This document shows positions 32,477 to 42,550 of a stretch of DNA of 64,000 nt, in pieces (position 1 is the stretch's first letter; each line of letters starts with the position of its first letter). The stretch covers positions 47,507,175 through 47,571,174 of the forward strand of contig NC_089781.1 in the NCBI RefSeq assembly GCF_040412425.1, given 5' to 3'. Below the pieces are notes generated by a model. It saw nothing but the letters and a program-made list of their open reading frames with translations, did no database searches and was not told where the DNA came from. The translations under genes and the position numbers were made by a program. This stretch comes from Macrobrachium rosenbergii. Its lineage: Eukaryota > Arthropoda > Malacostraca > Decapoda > Palaemonidae.

Positions 32477-33031
32477 CTAAGCAAAACCTGACATGGTGAC
32501 CGAGGTTGTGGTGATTGTTGCTGCAGAGTGAGTGGTCACTGGAGCGCTGGACAGATGTGACACCAGCCCCTCCAGTGACGGTAAGCCAAGTAGGCCCAGG
32601 TGTAGCCAGGTTGATGAGATGTCTGCTGCCTGGCTATCCAGCCCAAGACCTGAAGCAAAAGTTGGGTTAGGTTGGGAAGCCTCTACCCACTCTGGAGGAA
32701 AAAATTCCCCTCCAGAACGGGAAGAGACCCCCAAGAGGATGTCCCGGTCCACCTCTCCCCCATGCCCTTCCACACCTGATGAAACAAATGAGGAAGGGGA
32801 GGGGGAGTCCTCACCCAAAGGAGAGAGAACAAGCAGGGGAAGCTCGCCGGGAGGGAGAAACAAACCCGACACATTCGCCACCACCGGAGTCGTCGGGGGC
32901 GTATTACCCTCGGACGACTCCTTGGCAGGCTTACGACGGTAACATCTCCTCCCCTCAAACTTCCTCCATTGCTCGGGACACACACACTGGGGATAGGAAG
33001 GCTTAGAGGGCTTGTCCATATTCATTAGCAA
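32477..33031 (-). pseudogene. YR3 gag N-terminus, Cys cluster deleted
   Basis: Starts at about 33022 (MNMDKPSKPSYPQ) and reads CVCPEQWRKFEGRR, KPAKESSEGNTPPTTPVVAN, then a long Pro/Ser/Gly region. In the YR1 copy (33797-33290) a Cys-rich insert stands between KPSYPQ and PEQWKRFEG; here it is reduced to CVC. One TAG ends the frame at 32477. The start is chosen because MxMNxDKPSKPSYPQ is conserved in both copies. Confidence 0.72.
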
Positions 33032-33094
33032 AGAAAACAATAAAGATTTCCCACCAAAAAAGGAAGAAATAAGCAGTCAGGCAGAGAGCGCGAA

Positions 33095-33287
33095 GCCAAC
33101 GTCCGTATGCTACAGCAGCCGAAAGCAAATTGGAATGTTTACATCCGGGCAGGCGGTACTCCCGCCTCCCGGACAGTAGTCAACTGCCTAACCACCTTGT
33201 TTGAAGTTCAACGGCCGTTTCCAGACTACGCCTGAAAGTAATCCCTAATGTAAATGACCAATGGTTTGTATATCGTGTCGGAACAAA
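33095..33287. repeat. Right inverted terminal repeat of YR3
   Basis: Inverted copy of the YR2 left arm (about 150-290), including TTTACATCCGGGCAGG, then ACGCCTGAAAGTAAT and the TTTGTATATCGTGTCGGAAC tip. The tip is the complement of the Z tracts at 389 and 14652. YR1 gag resumes immediately after. Confidence 0.8.
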
Positions 33288-33289
33288 CT

Positions 33290-33797
33290 GTGGATACAGT
33301 CAGGTCAAAATGAGAAGCCTCCACTCGCTCCGGGGGAAAAAATTCGCCCCCAGAGCGAGGGGAGGCCCCAGAGAGGATGTCCTAAACTACCGCTCCCCCA
33401 CACCCTTCCACACCTGATGAAACGAATGAAGGAGGGGAGGGGGAGTCCTCACCCGAGGGAGAGGAAGCAAGTAGGGGAAGTTCGCAGGGAGGAAGGAATG
33501 ATCCCGATGGATTAGCCACCACTGGAGTCGTTGGGGGCGTGTTACCCTCGGACGATTCCTTGGCGGGCTTCTGGTAGCGTCTCCTCCCTTCGAACCTCTT
33601 CCATTGCTCAGGAGACCAGGCACAACACTCACTACAAGGAGCGTCGCACGAACACACACGTCCCCTGCAGGTTGGGCAGAGGGCGTGTGGGTCCGTGTTG
33701 ACGCTAGATCAAAAGTATTACATGTTTTGCCTCCCACCCTAGGACACACAAGCTGGGGATAGGAGGGCTTAGAAGGCTTATCAACATTCATTATCAA
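33290..33797 (-). pseudogene. YR1 gag N-terminus with Cys cluster
   Basis: Starts at about 33791 (MNVDKPSKPSYPQLVCPR). After a frame change, at about 33690-33620, it reads ALCPTCRGRVCSCDAPCSEC and then CAWSPEQWKRFEGRR. The cluster CxxCRGxxCxC-x3-CxxCC matches the position and spacing of the clusters in YR6 and YR5. The downstream region parallels YR3 (KPAKESSEGNTPPTTPVVAN) and stops at the YR3 right end. Likely a nucleic-acid-binding part of gag. Confidence 0.7.
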
Positions 33798-34051
33798 GCA
33801 AAAGTAAGGAAAAATCCCACAGGGAAATTTGAAGGGTAGTAGTCAAGCAGAGACCGAAGAACAACGTCCACATTCTATGACGACCAAAAGTAAATTGGAA
33901 TGTTTACATCCGGGGAGGCCGTACTCCCACATCCTGGACAGTAGTTAACTGCCTAACCACCTTGCTTGAAAGTTCAATGGCCGTTTCCAGCCTACGCTGA
34001 AAGTAATTCCTAAAGCAAAGGACCGAGGATTTGTATATCGTGTCGGAGCAA
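33798..34051. repeat. YR1 5' region and right inverted terminal repeat
   Basis: 33890-34051 repeats 33120-33287 (GGAATGTTTACATCCGGG, GCCTACGCTGAAAGTAATTC, TTGTATATCGTGTCGGAGCA) and ends near 34051, where the DIRS nest ends. Confidence 0.75.
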
Positions 34052-34074
34052 GTAATATTTTGTCACCGCTAGGG

Positions 34075-34870
34075 TACGTTAGGTTGGTATTTTTAGGGGT
34101 GTTTACTGGCTACAGTTTTGCCGTATTAGGTATGGAGGGGGTGGGGGGCTCGCCACAGAATGCCGGCTTAGATCTACCCCGTCAGTTACCGTCAGTTAGT
34201 CTTCAAAGGTCAATTACAGTTTAGTTACAGCTGGCCGACAAACTATTATTTTAAATTCTTGTAAAGCAAGTAAAATAACATAGGAAAACGTCAATTGCCA
34301 CACTCTAGCTCACCGCGGAACTATGGCTTCAAATTACTGGTAGATCTAAGTAGTAGCTCCGCGGCGGCGATTTCCTTCTGACTTGACTTTCTACAGTTTT
34401 TTGGTTGCTAATTATGGGTTTACCTTCAGTTTTTGTTGCACGAATGTAATTAACCTGTAATTAACCCCTGAAGTCCATCCAACAAGGGGTTTCCATACGC
34501 GATCTTCACAAGACAGGGCACGGGTATATACGTCTGTTTGGAACGGTTCATATCCTGTCTGGCAAGTGCAATAACTTGTTAACGTATGAGTACCCACCTG
34601 TTGGGCCAGTACTAAACATGGCAAAGGGACATTCCATTTGGCCGACAACAAACAAACGTACGACCAGTGTCATTAGCCCTAAAAGAGCAGAAAATGCCAG
34701 TTTCCAAGGCAAAAACAGGCACGGAGCTAATACTTAGAATTATCAAATGGTAATTTTTCGGAAGACTCCAGCCAGCCATTTTTGCATGAAAAACCATTTT
34801 GGATTTTTCATGCAAAAATGGCCAGAAATGATAAGGTAGTAAAAGAACCTAAAAATACCAACCTAACGTA
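34075..34870. mobile_element. Possible MITE-like unit with perfect 23-bp inverted ends
   Basis: TACGTTAGGTTGGTATTTTT plus AGG at 34075-34097 is the exact reverse complement of 34848-34870. The 796-bp unit has no open frame with recognisable domains. No clear target duplication is seen. Just inside the left end a G-rich block starts that is repeated outside the right end (34875-34930). It may be a non-autonomous DNA transposon, or part of a longer repeat. Confidence 0.6.
34775..34822. repeat. Perfect hairpin, 19-bp arms
   Basis: GCCATTTTTGCATGAAAAA at 34775-34793 and TTTTTCATGCAAAAATGGC at 34804-34822 are exact complements around a 10-base loop. It lies near the right end of the 796-bp unit; a cruciform or RNA stem could form. 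Role unknown. Confidence 0.8.
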
Positions 34871-34874
34871 AACT

Positions 34875-34930
34875 AGGGGTGTTTACTGGTTACAATTTTG
34901 CCGTATTAGTTATGGAGGGGGGGGGGGCTG
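34875..34930. repeat. Direct repeat of 34095-34150
   Basis: AGGGGTGTTTACTGG followed by a TTTTGCCGTATTAG block and a long G run is present at both places with a few changes. The spacing is 780 bp. Confidence 0.75.
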
Positions 34931-35743
34931 GGATTGTCTTACCTTACAAGTCCTTATTTTTTCTCTGCTATTAGGCATTTGCGAAGGTTATGTATTGAGA
35001 AGAAATTTTTGTTTTGATGTGATTTACCCAAGAAAAATATAAATTATAAAGCGGGAGGTGGCTGCAGTCTAACGAAAAATAACCTATCAAATTACCTTTT
35101 CATTGACCTGGGAGATGCAAAGTCCCACCCCAGCCAAGTCAGGGCACAATGCCTTAGGTTAAGTTAAGGGGCAGTTAGCAAAACCACATACACAGGCTAT
35201 ACCCGCCCCAACCCAACCCCAAAGTCTGCAATCATTACCCACATCATCAAATAAAATAAATTTGAACTGTAGCCTAAAGTAACTAATAACAGTAACTTTG
35301 TCCCCAACCCTAGCTGGTTGGCCTAGCCTACGATATTGTGCTTGTGGCCAAGCAAGGAGTCAGGCTAACCCTCCCCACTATAGAATATGTTACCAGACAT
35401 ACCGTAGTTAATGTTTGGTCAAACGTCTTGTATTAACAGCGGAGGGAGGGGGCGGCCTATAACTTGACGTATCAGTCGAGCACACAACCCTAATCCCACG
35501 CTAATGACGCCGTCGGTTTATTAAAGGCAGACCGCATCACCTTCAACTTCCTCCGCTACCTTGTTTATTTTGGGATAACAATACCTGAAACGTCACACGG
35601 CATACGCACCGATTTACTGTACTCACTGAACTATAGTGTAGTAGCGTAGTCTAGTGTCTGACGAGCGATACCAAATGCAAGAGACTGAAATCCTCCAAAA
35701 CATCTGTGAAAATCCGCTCTTTTTCTATTTTCTTGATAATATA
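34931..35743. other. Unassigned intergenic DNA
   Basis: No gene, inverted end or copy elsewhere in the window was found. Short CCAACCC and GGGAGGG runs only. It may be non-transposon host sequence. Confidence 0.4.
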
Positions 35744-35937
<194 letters not shown>

Positions 35938-36271
35938 TGTGTGCATGTGTTTGTGTTTTATTTGCCATATTGACTTGTGAGGGTGTGCCCAGAAACTTTG
36001 CCGAATGAATTAATCCTCTAGTGAAAACAGGCCATCATGATCGAAAGTTTCTATTCCCTAATCAGCTGGAAATAAAAGCTATGCTGACACGTGTGCTTCC
36101 CCAACAAAATAAATACCCTTCAATATACGTGTATGCTGCCTTTGTTCTTATTTCACTATCCCATTCTTAGGTATGATGGTTATTCTCCATGCACTTCAGT
36201 CCTTTCTATTGGCGAGAACGCATCATCCAATTCTACGCTGTCTATTTCTAATTTAGTGATTTTGAATAAGT
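35938..36271. other. Unassigned DNA left of G1
   Basis: No recognisable gene or repeat. It is the insertion flank of Gypsy copy G1, which begins at 36272. Confidence 0.4.
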
Positions 36272-36662
36272 TGTAAAGTCCCCGCTCAACGGATTCTCTG
36301 TAATGAACATCCTGTTTTCTGCGGTGCCTTCACATGCGACCTAGGGTTGGAAAAACACAATCTTATTATCATTATTATGAACTGTATATTTATTATTATC
36401 TGTTCATTTGACCTTGCACCACGTATATGTGACAGAGTATTGTTATGTCTAACCAGTCATTGTTAATCATTATGTTTTCTGTATGTACCTGTCCTGTTTT
36501 GTGTAGAGAAATAGTTTGAGCAAGGTCTATAGATTAAGGAGGTCTTCTCAACCCCGACCCAAAATATGACTGTTCTGCGCAGGTACAGACCGTGACGTAG
36601 GCCGGACCTATAGGTGCGGCCTTGACCATTTTCCATCCAAACATACCAAAGTACAGTGCTGG

Positions 36663-38240
36663 ATGATCAGAGGACTTACGACTTCCTGGAAACAAATTAT
36701 TTATTATAATTTCGACACTAACATGAAAAAAGATCTCCTTTTTAAATTGATTATTCAGGTTGAGAAAGCTGGGTTTCCTGTGGTAGCCATGGTTAGTGGC
36801 TTTGGAACAACAAATGTTAGTTTATGGAATTCCTTAGGCATTGATATAGATAATTCTGCATTTGTTAACCCAGTAGATGAAAACAGAAGTACATGTGTTT
36901 GCCGATGCACCGCACCTAATAAAACTCATTCGGAATAATTTCCTTGATCATGGATTTGTATTGTCGGGAGATAGGTTTGCTCATTGTGGTTCAGTTAGGG
37001 AGTTAATTATGAAAAGAAAAAGTGATCTGCGGACAGCGCATAAGCTCTCTGAAAAGCACATCAATGTAATGGGCATGCAACGCATGAATGTTAAACTAGC
37101 GGTGCAATTACTGTCCGAAACAACATATAAATGTCTTCAGTACTTCGGTAACAAAGGTTTGCTTGAAGATAAGGATTGGGAAACCACAAGTCAGTTTATT
37201 TGCCTTGTAGAGATACCTGGTTCGATTTATTTAACTCTCGAGTGCCTCGTGATAGGAAACCATCAAGAAATGCCTATGGGATGAATCTGGACATACAAAA
37301 TAAAACGTTGCATCATATGATTCGGGTGTCTAAAGAAATGAAAGTGATTAAAAGTAATAGGCTCTACCCTTTCCAAAAAGGATTAATTTAATCATGCAAT
37401 TCATTAATGAAGCTGCTGAAAATGGTCAAAGATAAATTTCAGACATCATATATTATGACTTACAGGCTAAAGCAAGATGGTCTTGAACACTTTTTTGGCT
37501 GCATAAGGCAGATGGGTGCATGTCATCAACACCCATCACCCGTTGCATTTAAGCACTGAATCAGAGCCCACATTCTAGGCAAAGAGAGCAAAATGTTAGG
37601 ATCAGACTGCAACGTTGAAAGTTGCAATAGTGATATGATGACATCAACCTCATTTTCCAGCTTTCCTGTTGAACAAAGCGCATCCTATGTAGATGAAGAA
37701 ACTTCTATCCAAAAAGAGCTAAGCCTGTCGGCTATGCTGTTTTGTTTGCTAGTGGAATTTGGTAATGATTTGCAAAATGATGACAATGTAGAATTGGAAA
37801 TTGAAAAAGAAGAATTAGGAAATGCGATGGAAGATGGAGGCTTACGATACGTTGGTGGTTATATAGCTCGTAAGTTTCCTGAATATGAATTCCTTGGAAC
37901 TGCAGCGACGAAGGGAGATGGCTCGTGGATTGGTACCGTAAGTGCAAGAGATGGAACGCTGTTGCAACCAAGCGAGGAGGAATTTTTGGTGCATTTAAAA
38001 ACAATGGAAAAAATGTTTCTCTGTTATCACGGGGAAAAATATTTAAACCCTGGAAAAGGCGCGACAGATAAACTGACTGACTTAATTAGCGAGTGTTTTA
38101 AAAGCAATAACATCACATTACCATACGAAGTTATTAAATTTTTTGTTAGATGTCGTACATTCTTTAGAATTCGTGTTTTGAACAGGAGTATTAGTTCATC
38201 AAGAAAAGCGCAAAATAAAATGAAAAAGCTCGCAACGTGA
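36663..38240 (+). pseudogene. P-type transposase, frameshifted, no THAP domain
   Basis: Cut-and-paste transposase with an RNase H-like core and GTP-binding insertion. From 36663: RGLTTSWKQIIYYNFDT, VEKAGFPVVAMVSGFGTTN, LWNSLGIDIDNSAFVNPV. A frame change leads to VFADAPHLIKLIRNNFLDHG (36890-36950). Another at about 37200 leads to WFDLFNSRVPRDRKPSRNAYG. Broken sequence with LKQDGLEHFFGCIRQMG follows at about 37460-37520, then an open frame from 37593 with LRYVGGYIARKFPE and the C-terminal helices to 38240. The core usually has an Asp in the SDMG-like motif; here it reads SGFG. The N-terminal DNA-binding THAP zinc finger is absent. Inactive. Confidence 0.88.
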
Positions 38241-38580
38241 TATAGAACATAATTGAAGCATATACTTTGTATATATCATTATTTATTTTATAAATTTAAA
38301 CTGTCTAATGCTCAACAAATTTCAGTTATTTACATCATCAAATATATGTTTGGTTGTTTTAATGTAATAAAGTTATGTATTTGTAATCTTACTTTTATTT
38401 TCCTAAAGGAATAAAATATAAATCTCCGAAAAGCTGAAAAAAAAACAAAGCAGAAAGAATAGTTCCTTTATTTTCTTATGGAAGTTCCACAGCTTACTCA
38501 GGCACGGCATGGTCCGAGTGACGTCACCGCTCTGACCCACCACAACTCCCACCATCCGGCTACCTGCGCACTCCGGTGGC
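38241..38580 (+). other. P-element 3' untranslated region
   Basis: AT-rich to about 38450 with AATAAA-like signals (AATAAA at 38409), then GC-rich to the inverted end. No other gene. Confidence 0.5.
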
Positions 38581-38758
38581 CTGAGAAGACCTCTTTAATC
38601 TATAGACCTTGAGTTTGACCTCAGGTCACCTGTAAATTTTTGTACCCGCGGTCTCTGCGTATACACAGACATCCGCACGCCACTTTATAAGTGGGTCGCT
38701 TCATCAGTAAACTAGCAGTACTGGTCTTCCTGCTCATTATTTTGCACCTCTCTCACAG

Positions 38759-38776
38759 TGGTGACCCCCGGAGTGG
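38759..38776 (+). promoter_or_regulatory. G1 primer-binding site
   Basis: TGGTGACCCCCGGAGTGG starts one base after the LTR. The first ten bases (TGGTGACCCC) fit the complement of the 3' end of tRNA-Trp, the primer used by CsRn1-type elements; later bases do not fit well. The tRNA identity is inferred. Confidence 0.6.
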
Positions 38777-38989
38777 TTCCCGGAGCCATTAACGGACCCA
38801 AACGGCGACTTAGTCCTGGCCCGATGAACCAACCCACGCCCCTAACGGACTAACTATGGCACTCTAACAAAGTGTTCGGGCATTACCAACCCTTGTCAGC
38901 AAATCACCAGTGTCATTAGCGGACCCACACGGCACGCTCCCAAGCGTGTATTGACGCAAGTGTTCCCTCACACTCCAAGTGAGAGTGCA

Positions 38990-39900
38990 GAATGAGCATG
39001 GACACAGACATCCCCAACCACACACAAATTACCACGAACTTCTTGGGGGCAGATGTCTCACTCGCACAACCCCACCCCCCGCGCGCTCCTCCATGCCTGT
39101 GCCCACTCCCCGCACAATGCCCCTCCTGACGGACCAACCAAGGGCAGCCCTCAGCATGAAGCTGCCACCATTCACCCATTAGAACCCAGCGTCCTGGCTC
39201 TACAGGGTCGAGGGGCAATTTAGGGTGGCAGGCCTGACCGATGGGGTGTTGAAGGCGGACATCGCCATCAACACCCTGCAGGAGGAGATATACAAGAAGG
39301 TCACCCTGTGGGTGATGACAACATCGAGCCCTGCCACCTTCCAGGAGTTAAAGGCCACTCTTGTTGAGAACTGCTCCCTGCTGGTCTCCAAGAGAGCCTC
39401 CCAGCGCCCTTTACCTCGCCATCAACCCCCGGCAGGACACAAACCTCTTGGAAATGTGGCATGCCCTCCAGGACCTCCTCCTCCTCCCCAAGACTGACAG
39501 CAGCAGCAGGCGCAAAGAGATTAGCCTGTTGAGGGAGATCCTCCTGTGGCAGCTACTCCCAGAGGTCCGTGGGCAGATCACAGGACCATACACCCTGCCG
39601 GTCGAGGATCTGATCAGGGTGGCACAGCAACTGACGGACTCCACGAGGGCAGTGAAGCGGGTGTCCACACCCGCACACCCCATCAACTGCCTCCAGCCAG
39701 AGGACCCCACCCCAGAGGGTATCAACGTCGTCGACAGGAGGAGGCCACCCCACCAGCAGAAGAAGGAAAGGCCGGGGCTTTGCTATTACCACCAGAGGTT
39801 CGGTAAAGCTCCCAGAAATTGCGAAGCCCCCTGCCTTTTCTCCCCTCCAAATAATAGGGAAGGCGGCGGCCATCCTCTCAGGCCACCATGGCAGCAGCAT
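38990..39900 (+). pseudogene. G1 gag
   Basis: Capsid-type protein. After a Pro-rich start (39060-39130) it reads SMKLPPFTH, a stop, then NPASWLYRVEGQFRVAGLTD and LKADIAINTLQEEIYKKVTL, with SSPATFQELKATLVENCSLL (39325-39375). The KLPPF...W-RVE-QF-GLTD pattern is the usual CsRn1 gag signature. Two frame shifts follow. The C-terminal part has LLREILLWQLLPEVRGQITG, PYTLPVEDLIRVAQQLTDS and near 39780 LCYYHQRFGKAPRNCEAPC, a CCHC-like zinc motif. Broken. Confidence 0.78.
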
Positions 39901-39944
39901 CCGAAACACTGAGGGAGCCCCGCACCAGTTGGCTGCAATGTCCG

Positions 39945-42210
39945 CGACACTATTTCCGGCAGGATGATGCTGATCAACACTGGGGCCATGCGGTGAGTGT
40001 TCCCACCTTCCAGAAAGGACCACAGACATCCGCCGGACCCGGCTGCCTCCCTGATGGCCGCCAACAGGCCTCCCATCCTCTCCTACGGAACCAGGTTCCT
40101 GTTGTTCTCCATCCTTGGGGTACAGGTGGAACTTCATCATTGCAGGCATTAGGACCCTGCTCCTGGGTGCAGACTTCCTCACCCACTTCGGACTGGCAGT
40201 CAATGTCAGCCGCAAGCGCCTGCTGGACACCAAGTCCTGCCAGTCCATTCCCTTGTCGCCGGGCCCCAGGGAGCCCACAATCTGTTCCGTCGCTCCCAAC
40301 CAGTATGGCTCCCCCATGAAGGAATTCCCCGGAAGTTTTCAAACCTGAGCTTTGTCAGGTGCCCGGGGCCCCCGCCAAACACAGGATATATCATCACATC
40401 AAGACAAGGGACCCCCCGACGCATGCAAAGTTCCAGAGACTTCCCTCACAGCACCTTCAGGAGGCCAAGAAGGCCTTTGCCAAGATGGAATGGATGGGCA
40501 TATGCAAGAAGGCTCCCAGCCCGTGGGTCTCCCCCCTTCACATGGTGCAGAAAGCGGACGGCACCTGGAGACCCTGAGGTGACTACAGGCATCTCAACCT
40601 CGCTACTGAACCTGACCACTACCCTCTCCCAAACATGCAGGACCTAACGGCCTCCTTCCATGGGGCCAAAATATTCTCAAAATTAGATCTCTTGAAATCA
40701 TATTTTCAGGTACCAGTAACTCCAGAAGACATCCCCGAAACCGCCATCGTCACGCCTTTCGGATCCTACGTCTTCGCCTTCTCCACCTTCGGCCTGAGGA
40801 ACACAGGGGCAACCTTCCAGAGGCTGATGGACAGCATCCTTGGGGACCTGAACTTCTGCATCTGCTACGTCAATGATATCATAATTTTTTCCAGATCCCT
40901 CAAGGAACACCTACGGCACATCCAGAAGGTCCTGCAGCACCTGCAGGAGAGTGGCCTCATCGTCAAGTTCGACAAGTGCATCTTCGGCGTCGAGAAGGTG
41001 GAATTCCTAGGCCACGAGATATCCCCCAGGAGGCGTCCACCCACTTGCATTGAAAGTCGAGGCCGTCATCAGGTTCCCCACCCCTACCTCCGTCAGGGCT
41101 GTACAAGAATTCCTCAGAATGGTCAGCTACTACAGGAGATTCATCCTGGGGATCATGCACACCATGGCCCCCCTGACGGAGGTCCTCAAGGGCCGTCCAA
41201 AGACCATAGAGTGGGGCCCCGACCAGCAGGGGGCCTTCTCCCTGATGAAGGCCACCCTCGCCAAGGCAACTGCTTTGGCCCACCAGGACCCCAGCGCTCC
41301 CCTCCAGCTGACGACAGACACCAGCAACATCGCAGGCGGAGCTGTCCTGGAACAAATCATCAACAGAGCCCCTCAGCCCATTGCCTTCTTCAGCAGAAAA
41401 CTCAGCCCCACCAAGTCCTGCTACAGCACCTTCGACAGGGAACTCTTTGCGGTGTACCAGGCGGTGCGCCACTTCAAGTTCATCTTGTAGGATGCGCCCT
41501 TCACAATTTGGACAGACCACCAGCCGCTGGTCCACACCTTCACAAAGCTGGGGGGTGCATGGTCCTCCAGGCAGCAGCGGCACCTCATGGCCATTGCGGA
41601 GTTCACCTGCACCATCAAGTACCTCCCCAGCAAGAGGAACCCAGTAGCCGACGACCTCTCGAGGATCGAAATCGACGCAGTGCAGCTCTGGATCGACTAC
41701 GAGGACCTCACCTGCGAACAAGCTGCCGACCCAGAGGGTCAACACTGCTGAGCGACATAAGCATTGGCCACCCCCGCCCACTGGTGCCCACCTCCCGTTG
41801 TCGGCTGGTCTTCGACGTCATCCACAGACTGTCCCACCCCTCCGGAAGAACGACGGCCAGGCTGCTGATGGAGAAGTTCGTCTGGCACGACATACAGAAG
41901 GACGTGACGGCCTGGGCAAGGCAGTGCATACAACGCCAGGCCAGCAAAGTAGGGTGGCACACCGAGTCTGGGGTGGGTGATTTTCCCCAGCTGGGGAGAA
42001 GGTTCGGACACATCCATGTCGATGTAGTGGGTCCTCTTCCCCCATCAGGAGGAGCAAGATACTTTCTTACAGTCATCGACTGCTCCACCAGGTGGCTGGA
42101 AGCTACGTCCATGGAAGAAGTCACCTCCAGTCGGTTCGGTGTCCCGGACCATATAACTACGGACAGGGGCCCCACTTTCCTGTCTGAGATGTGGACCGCC
42201 CTGGCACGTT
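39945..42210 (+). pseudogene. G1 pol: protease, RT (YVND), RNase H, integrase fragment
   Basis: Protease region near 39955-40200 (SGRMMLINTGA in the best frame, then LLGADFLTHFGLAVNVSRKR), with the catalytic Asp of DTG read as Asn. Reverse transcriptase from about 40410: ASPWVSPLHMVQKADGTWRP, ATEPDHYPLPNMQDLTASFH, FSKLDLLKSYFQVPVTPEDI, TPFGSYVFAFSTFGLRNTGA, CYVNDIIIFSRS with Asn at 40872-40874, and FLGHEISP. RNase H at 41050-41660 (LTTDTSNIAGGAVLEQII, FTIWTDHQPLVHTF). Integrase from 41760: HRLSHPSGRTTARLLMEKFV, then CIQRQ, where the zinc CxxC is degraded, HVDVVGPLPPSGGARYFLTV and ITTDRGPTF. A short deletion and frameshifts occur, and it ends before the catalytic Glu. Confidence 0.85.
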
Positions 42211-42550
42211 GCAGTAGTCAAGCCTCGAAAGTATTTGGTTGCAAATTGCTGTTTTCAGAGTATCTTCGTTTAGTTATATTCTAATAAATGCAATGTTTCT
42301 AATATGATAGTTACAGGTTTTTGTAATATGCAGTATATGGTTCTTCACTTCTGCTACAATATTTATTGTTGACGAACCAATAGTTATTCTTTTGAAGTGT
42401 TCATATTTTCGTAGTGCACTGTCAGATCCAAATAGCATACGCTCAGTTTTGTATTCAGTAAGTTTCAGTTTCTTCGCCGACATCCATCTTTTGATATCTT
42501 TCATTATTGCATCAATTTTACTAATGGTGTCTTCTACCATTTCGACAGGA
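42211..42550 (-). pseudogene. LINE reverse transcriptase C-terminal fragment
   Basis: Minus-strand reading from 42550: ISKIDAIMKDIKRWMSAKKL, KLTEYKTERMLFGSDSALRK, ITIGSSTINIVAEVKN, then NYHIRNIAFIRI and, past a stop, ILSRLDYC at 42211-42240. This is the thumb/C-terminal part of non-LTR reverse transcriptases (CR1/L2/Jockey-like). It is cut exactly at the broken end of G1, opposite in orientation to the neighbouring ORF1. A separate LINE copy from the one to the right. Confidence 0.72.

Larger units (their letters stand above)
8052..33287 (-). mobile_element. YR3: DIRS-like YR retroelement, interrupted twice
   Basis: Pieces are 8052-8317, 14651-14939 and 27364-33287; YR4 and YR5 fill the gaps. 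Joined order on the minus strand is right repeat, gag (33031 to 29942), SINE insertion, reverse transcriptase, RNase H with linker, a deleted recombinase, 3' region, Z and left arm. Total own length is about 6.5 kb. The reverse transcriptase box reads YLDN instead of YLDD and most of the recombinase is missing, so the copy is dead. Its termini are the same family as YR1 and YR2. Confidence 0.75.
36521..38611 (+). mobile_element. P-element-like (THAP9-related) DNA transposon in the G1 LTR
   Basis: Bounded by inverted ends CAAGGTCTATAGATTAA-GAG at 36521 and its complement ending 38611, about 30 bp with one or two differences. Flanked by AGTTTGAG (36513-36520) and AGTTTGAC (38612-38619), i.e. 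an 8-bp duplication with one change. P elements make 8-bp duplications and have ends starting CA. At 2,091 bp it carries a 5'-truncated transposase gene. The G1 LTR continues on both sides. Confidence 0.9.
36272..38757 (+). repeat. G1 5' LTR (family A), split by the P-like element
   Basis: TGTAAAGTCC at 36272 to TCTCACA at 38757, TG...CA ends. Pieces 36272-36520 and 38612-38757 together match the G3 LTRs (50595-50977, 54323-54678). The first piece contains the GGTGCCTTCACATG-GACCTAGGG block; the second has the GACCTCAGGTCACCTGTAAA block and TTTATAAG. Confidence 0.85.
36272..42210 (+). mobile_element. G1: CsRn1-like Gypsy retrotransposon, 3'-truncated, with P insertion
   Basis: 5' LTR (36272-38757, interrupted), primer site, gag and pol through the integrase core. 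The match to copies G3 and G4 ends at CTGGCACGTT (42201-42210), inside the integrase, and the LTR at the other end is absent. Frame breaks are many. LTR family A is shared with G3. Coding order gag-PR-RT-RH-IN and motifs place it in Ty3/Gypsy; the KLPPF gag start and the primer site suggest the CsRn1 lineage. Confidence 0.85.

Noticed and set aside
40635..42284. A 549-codon open frame as an intact gene
   Set aside because: It starts in the Gypsy RT palm, shifts into a wrong frame after FLGHEISP, re-enters the integrase frame by chance and ends beyond the break of G1. It is a mosaic, not one protein.
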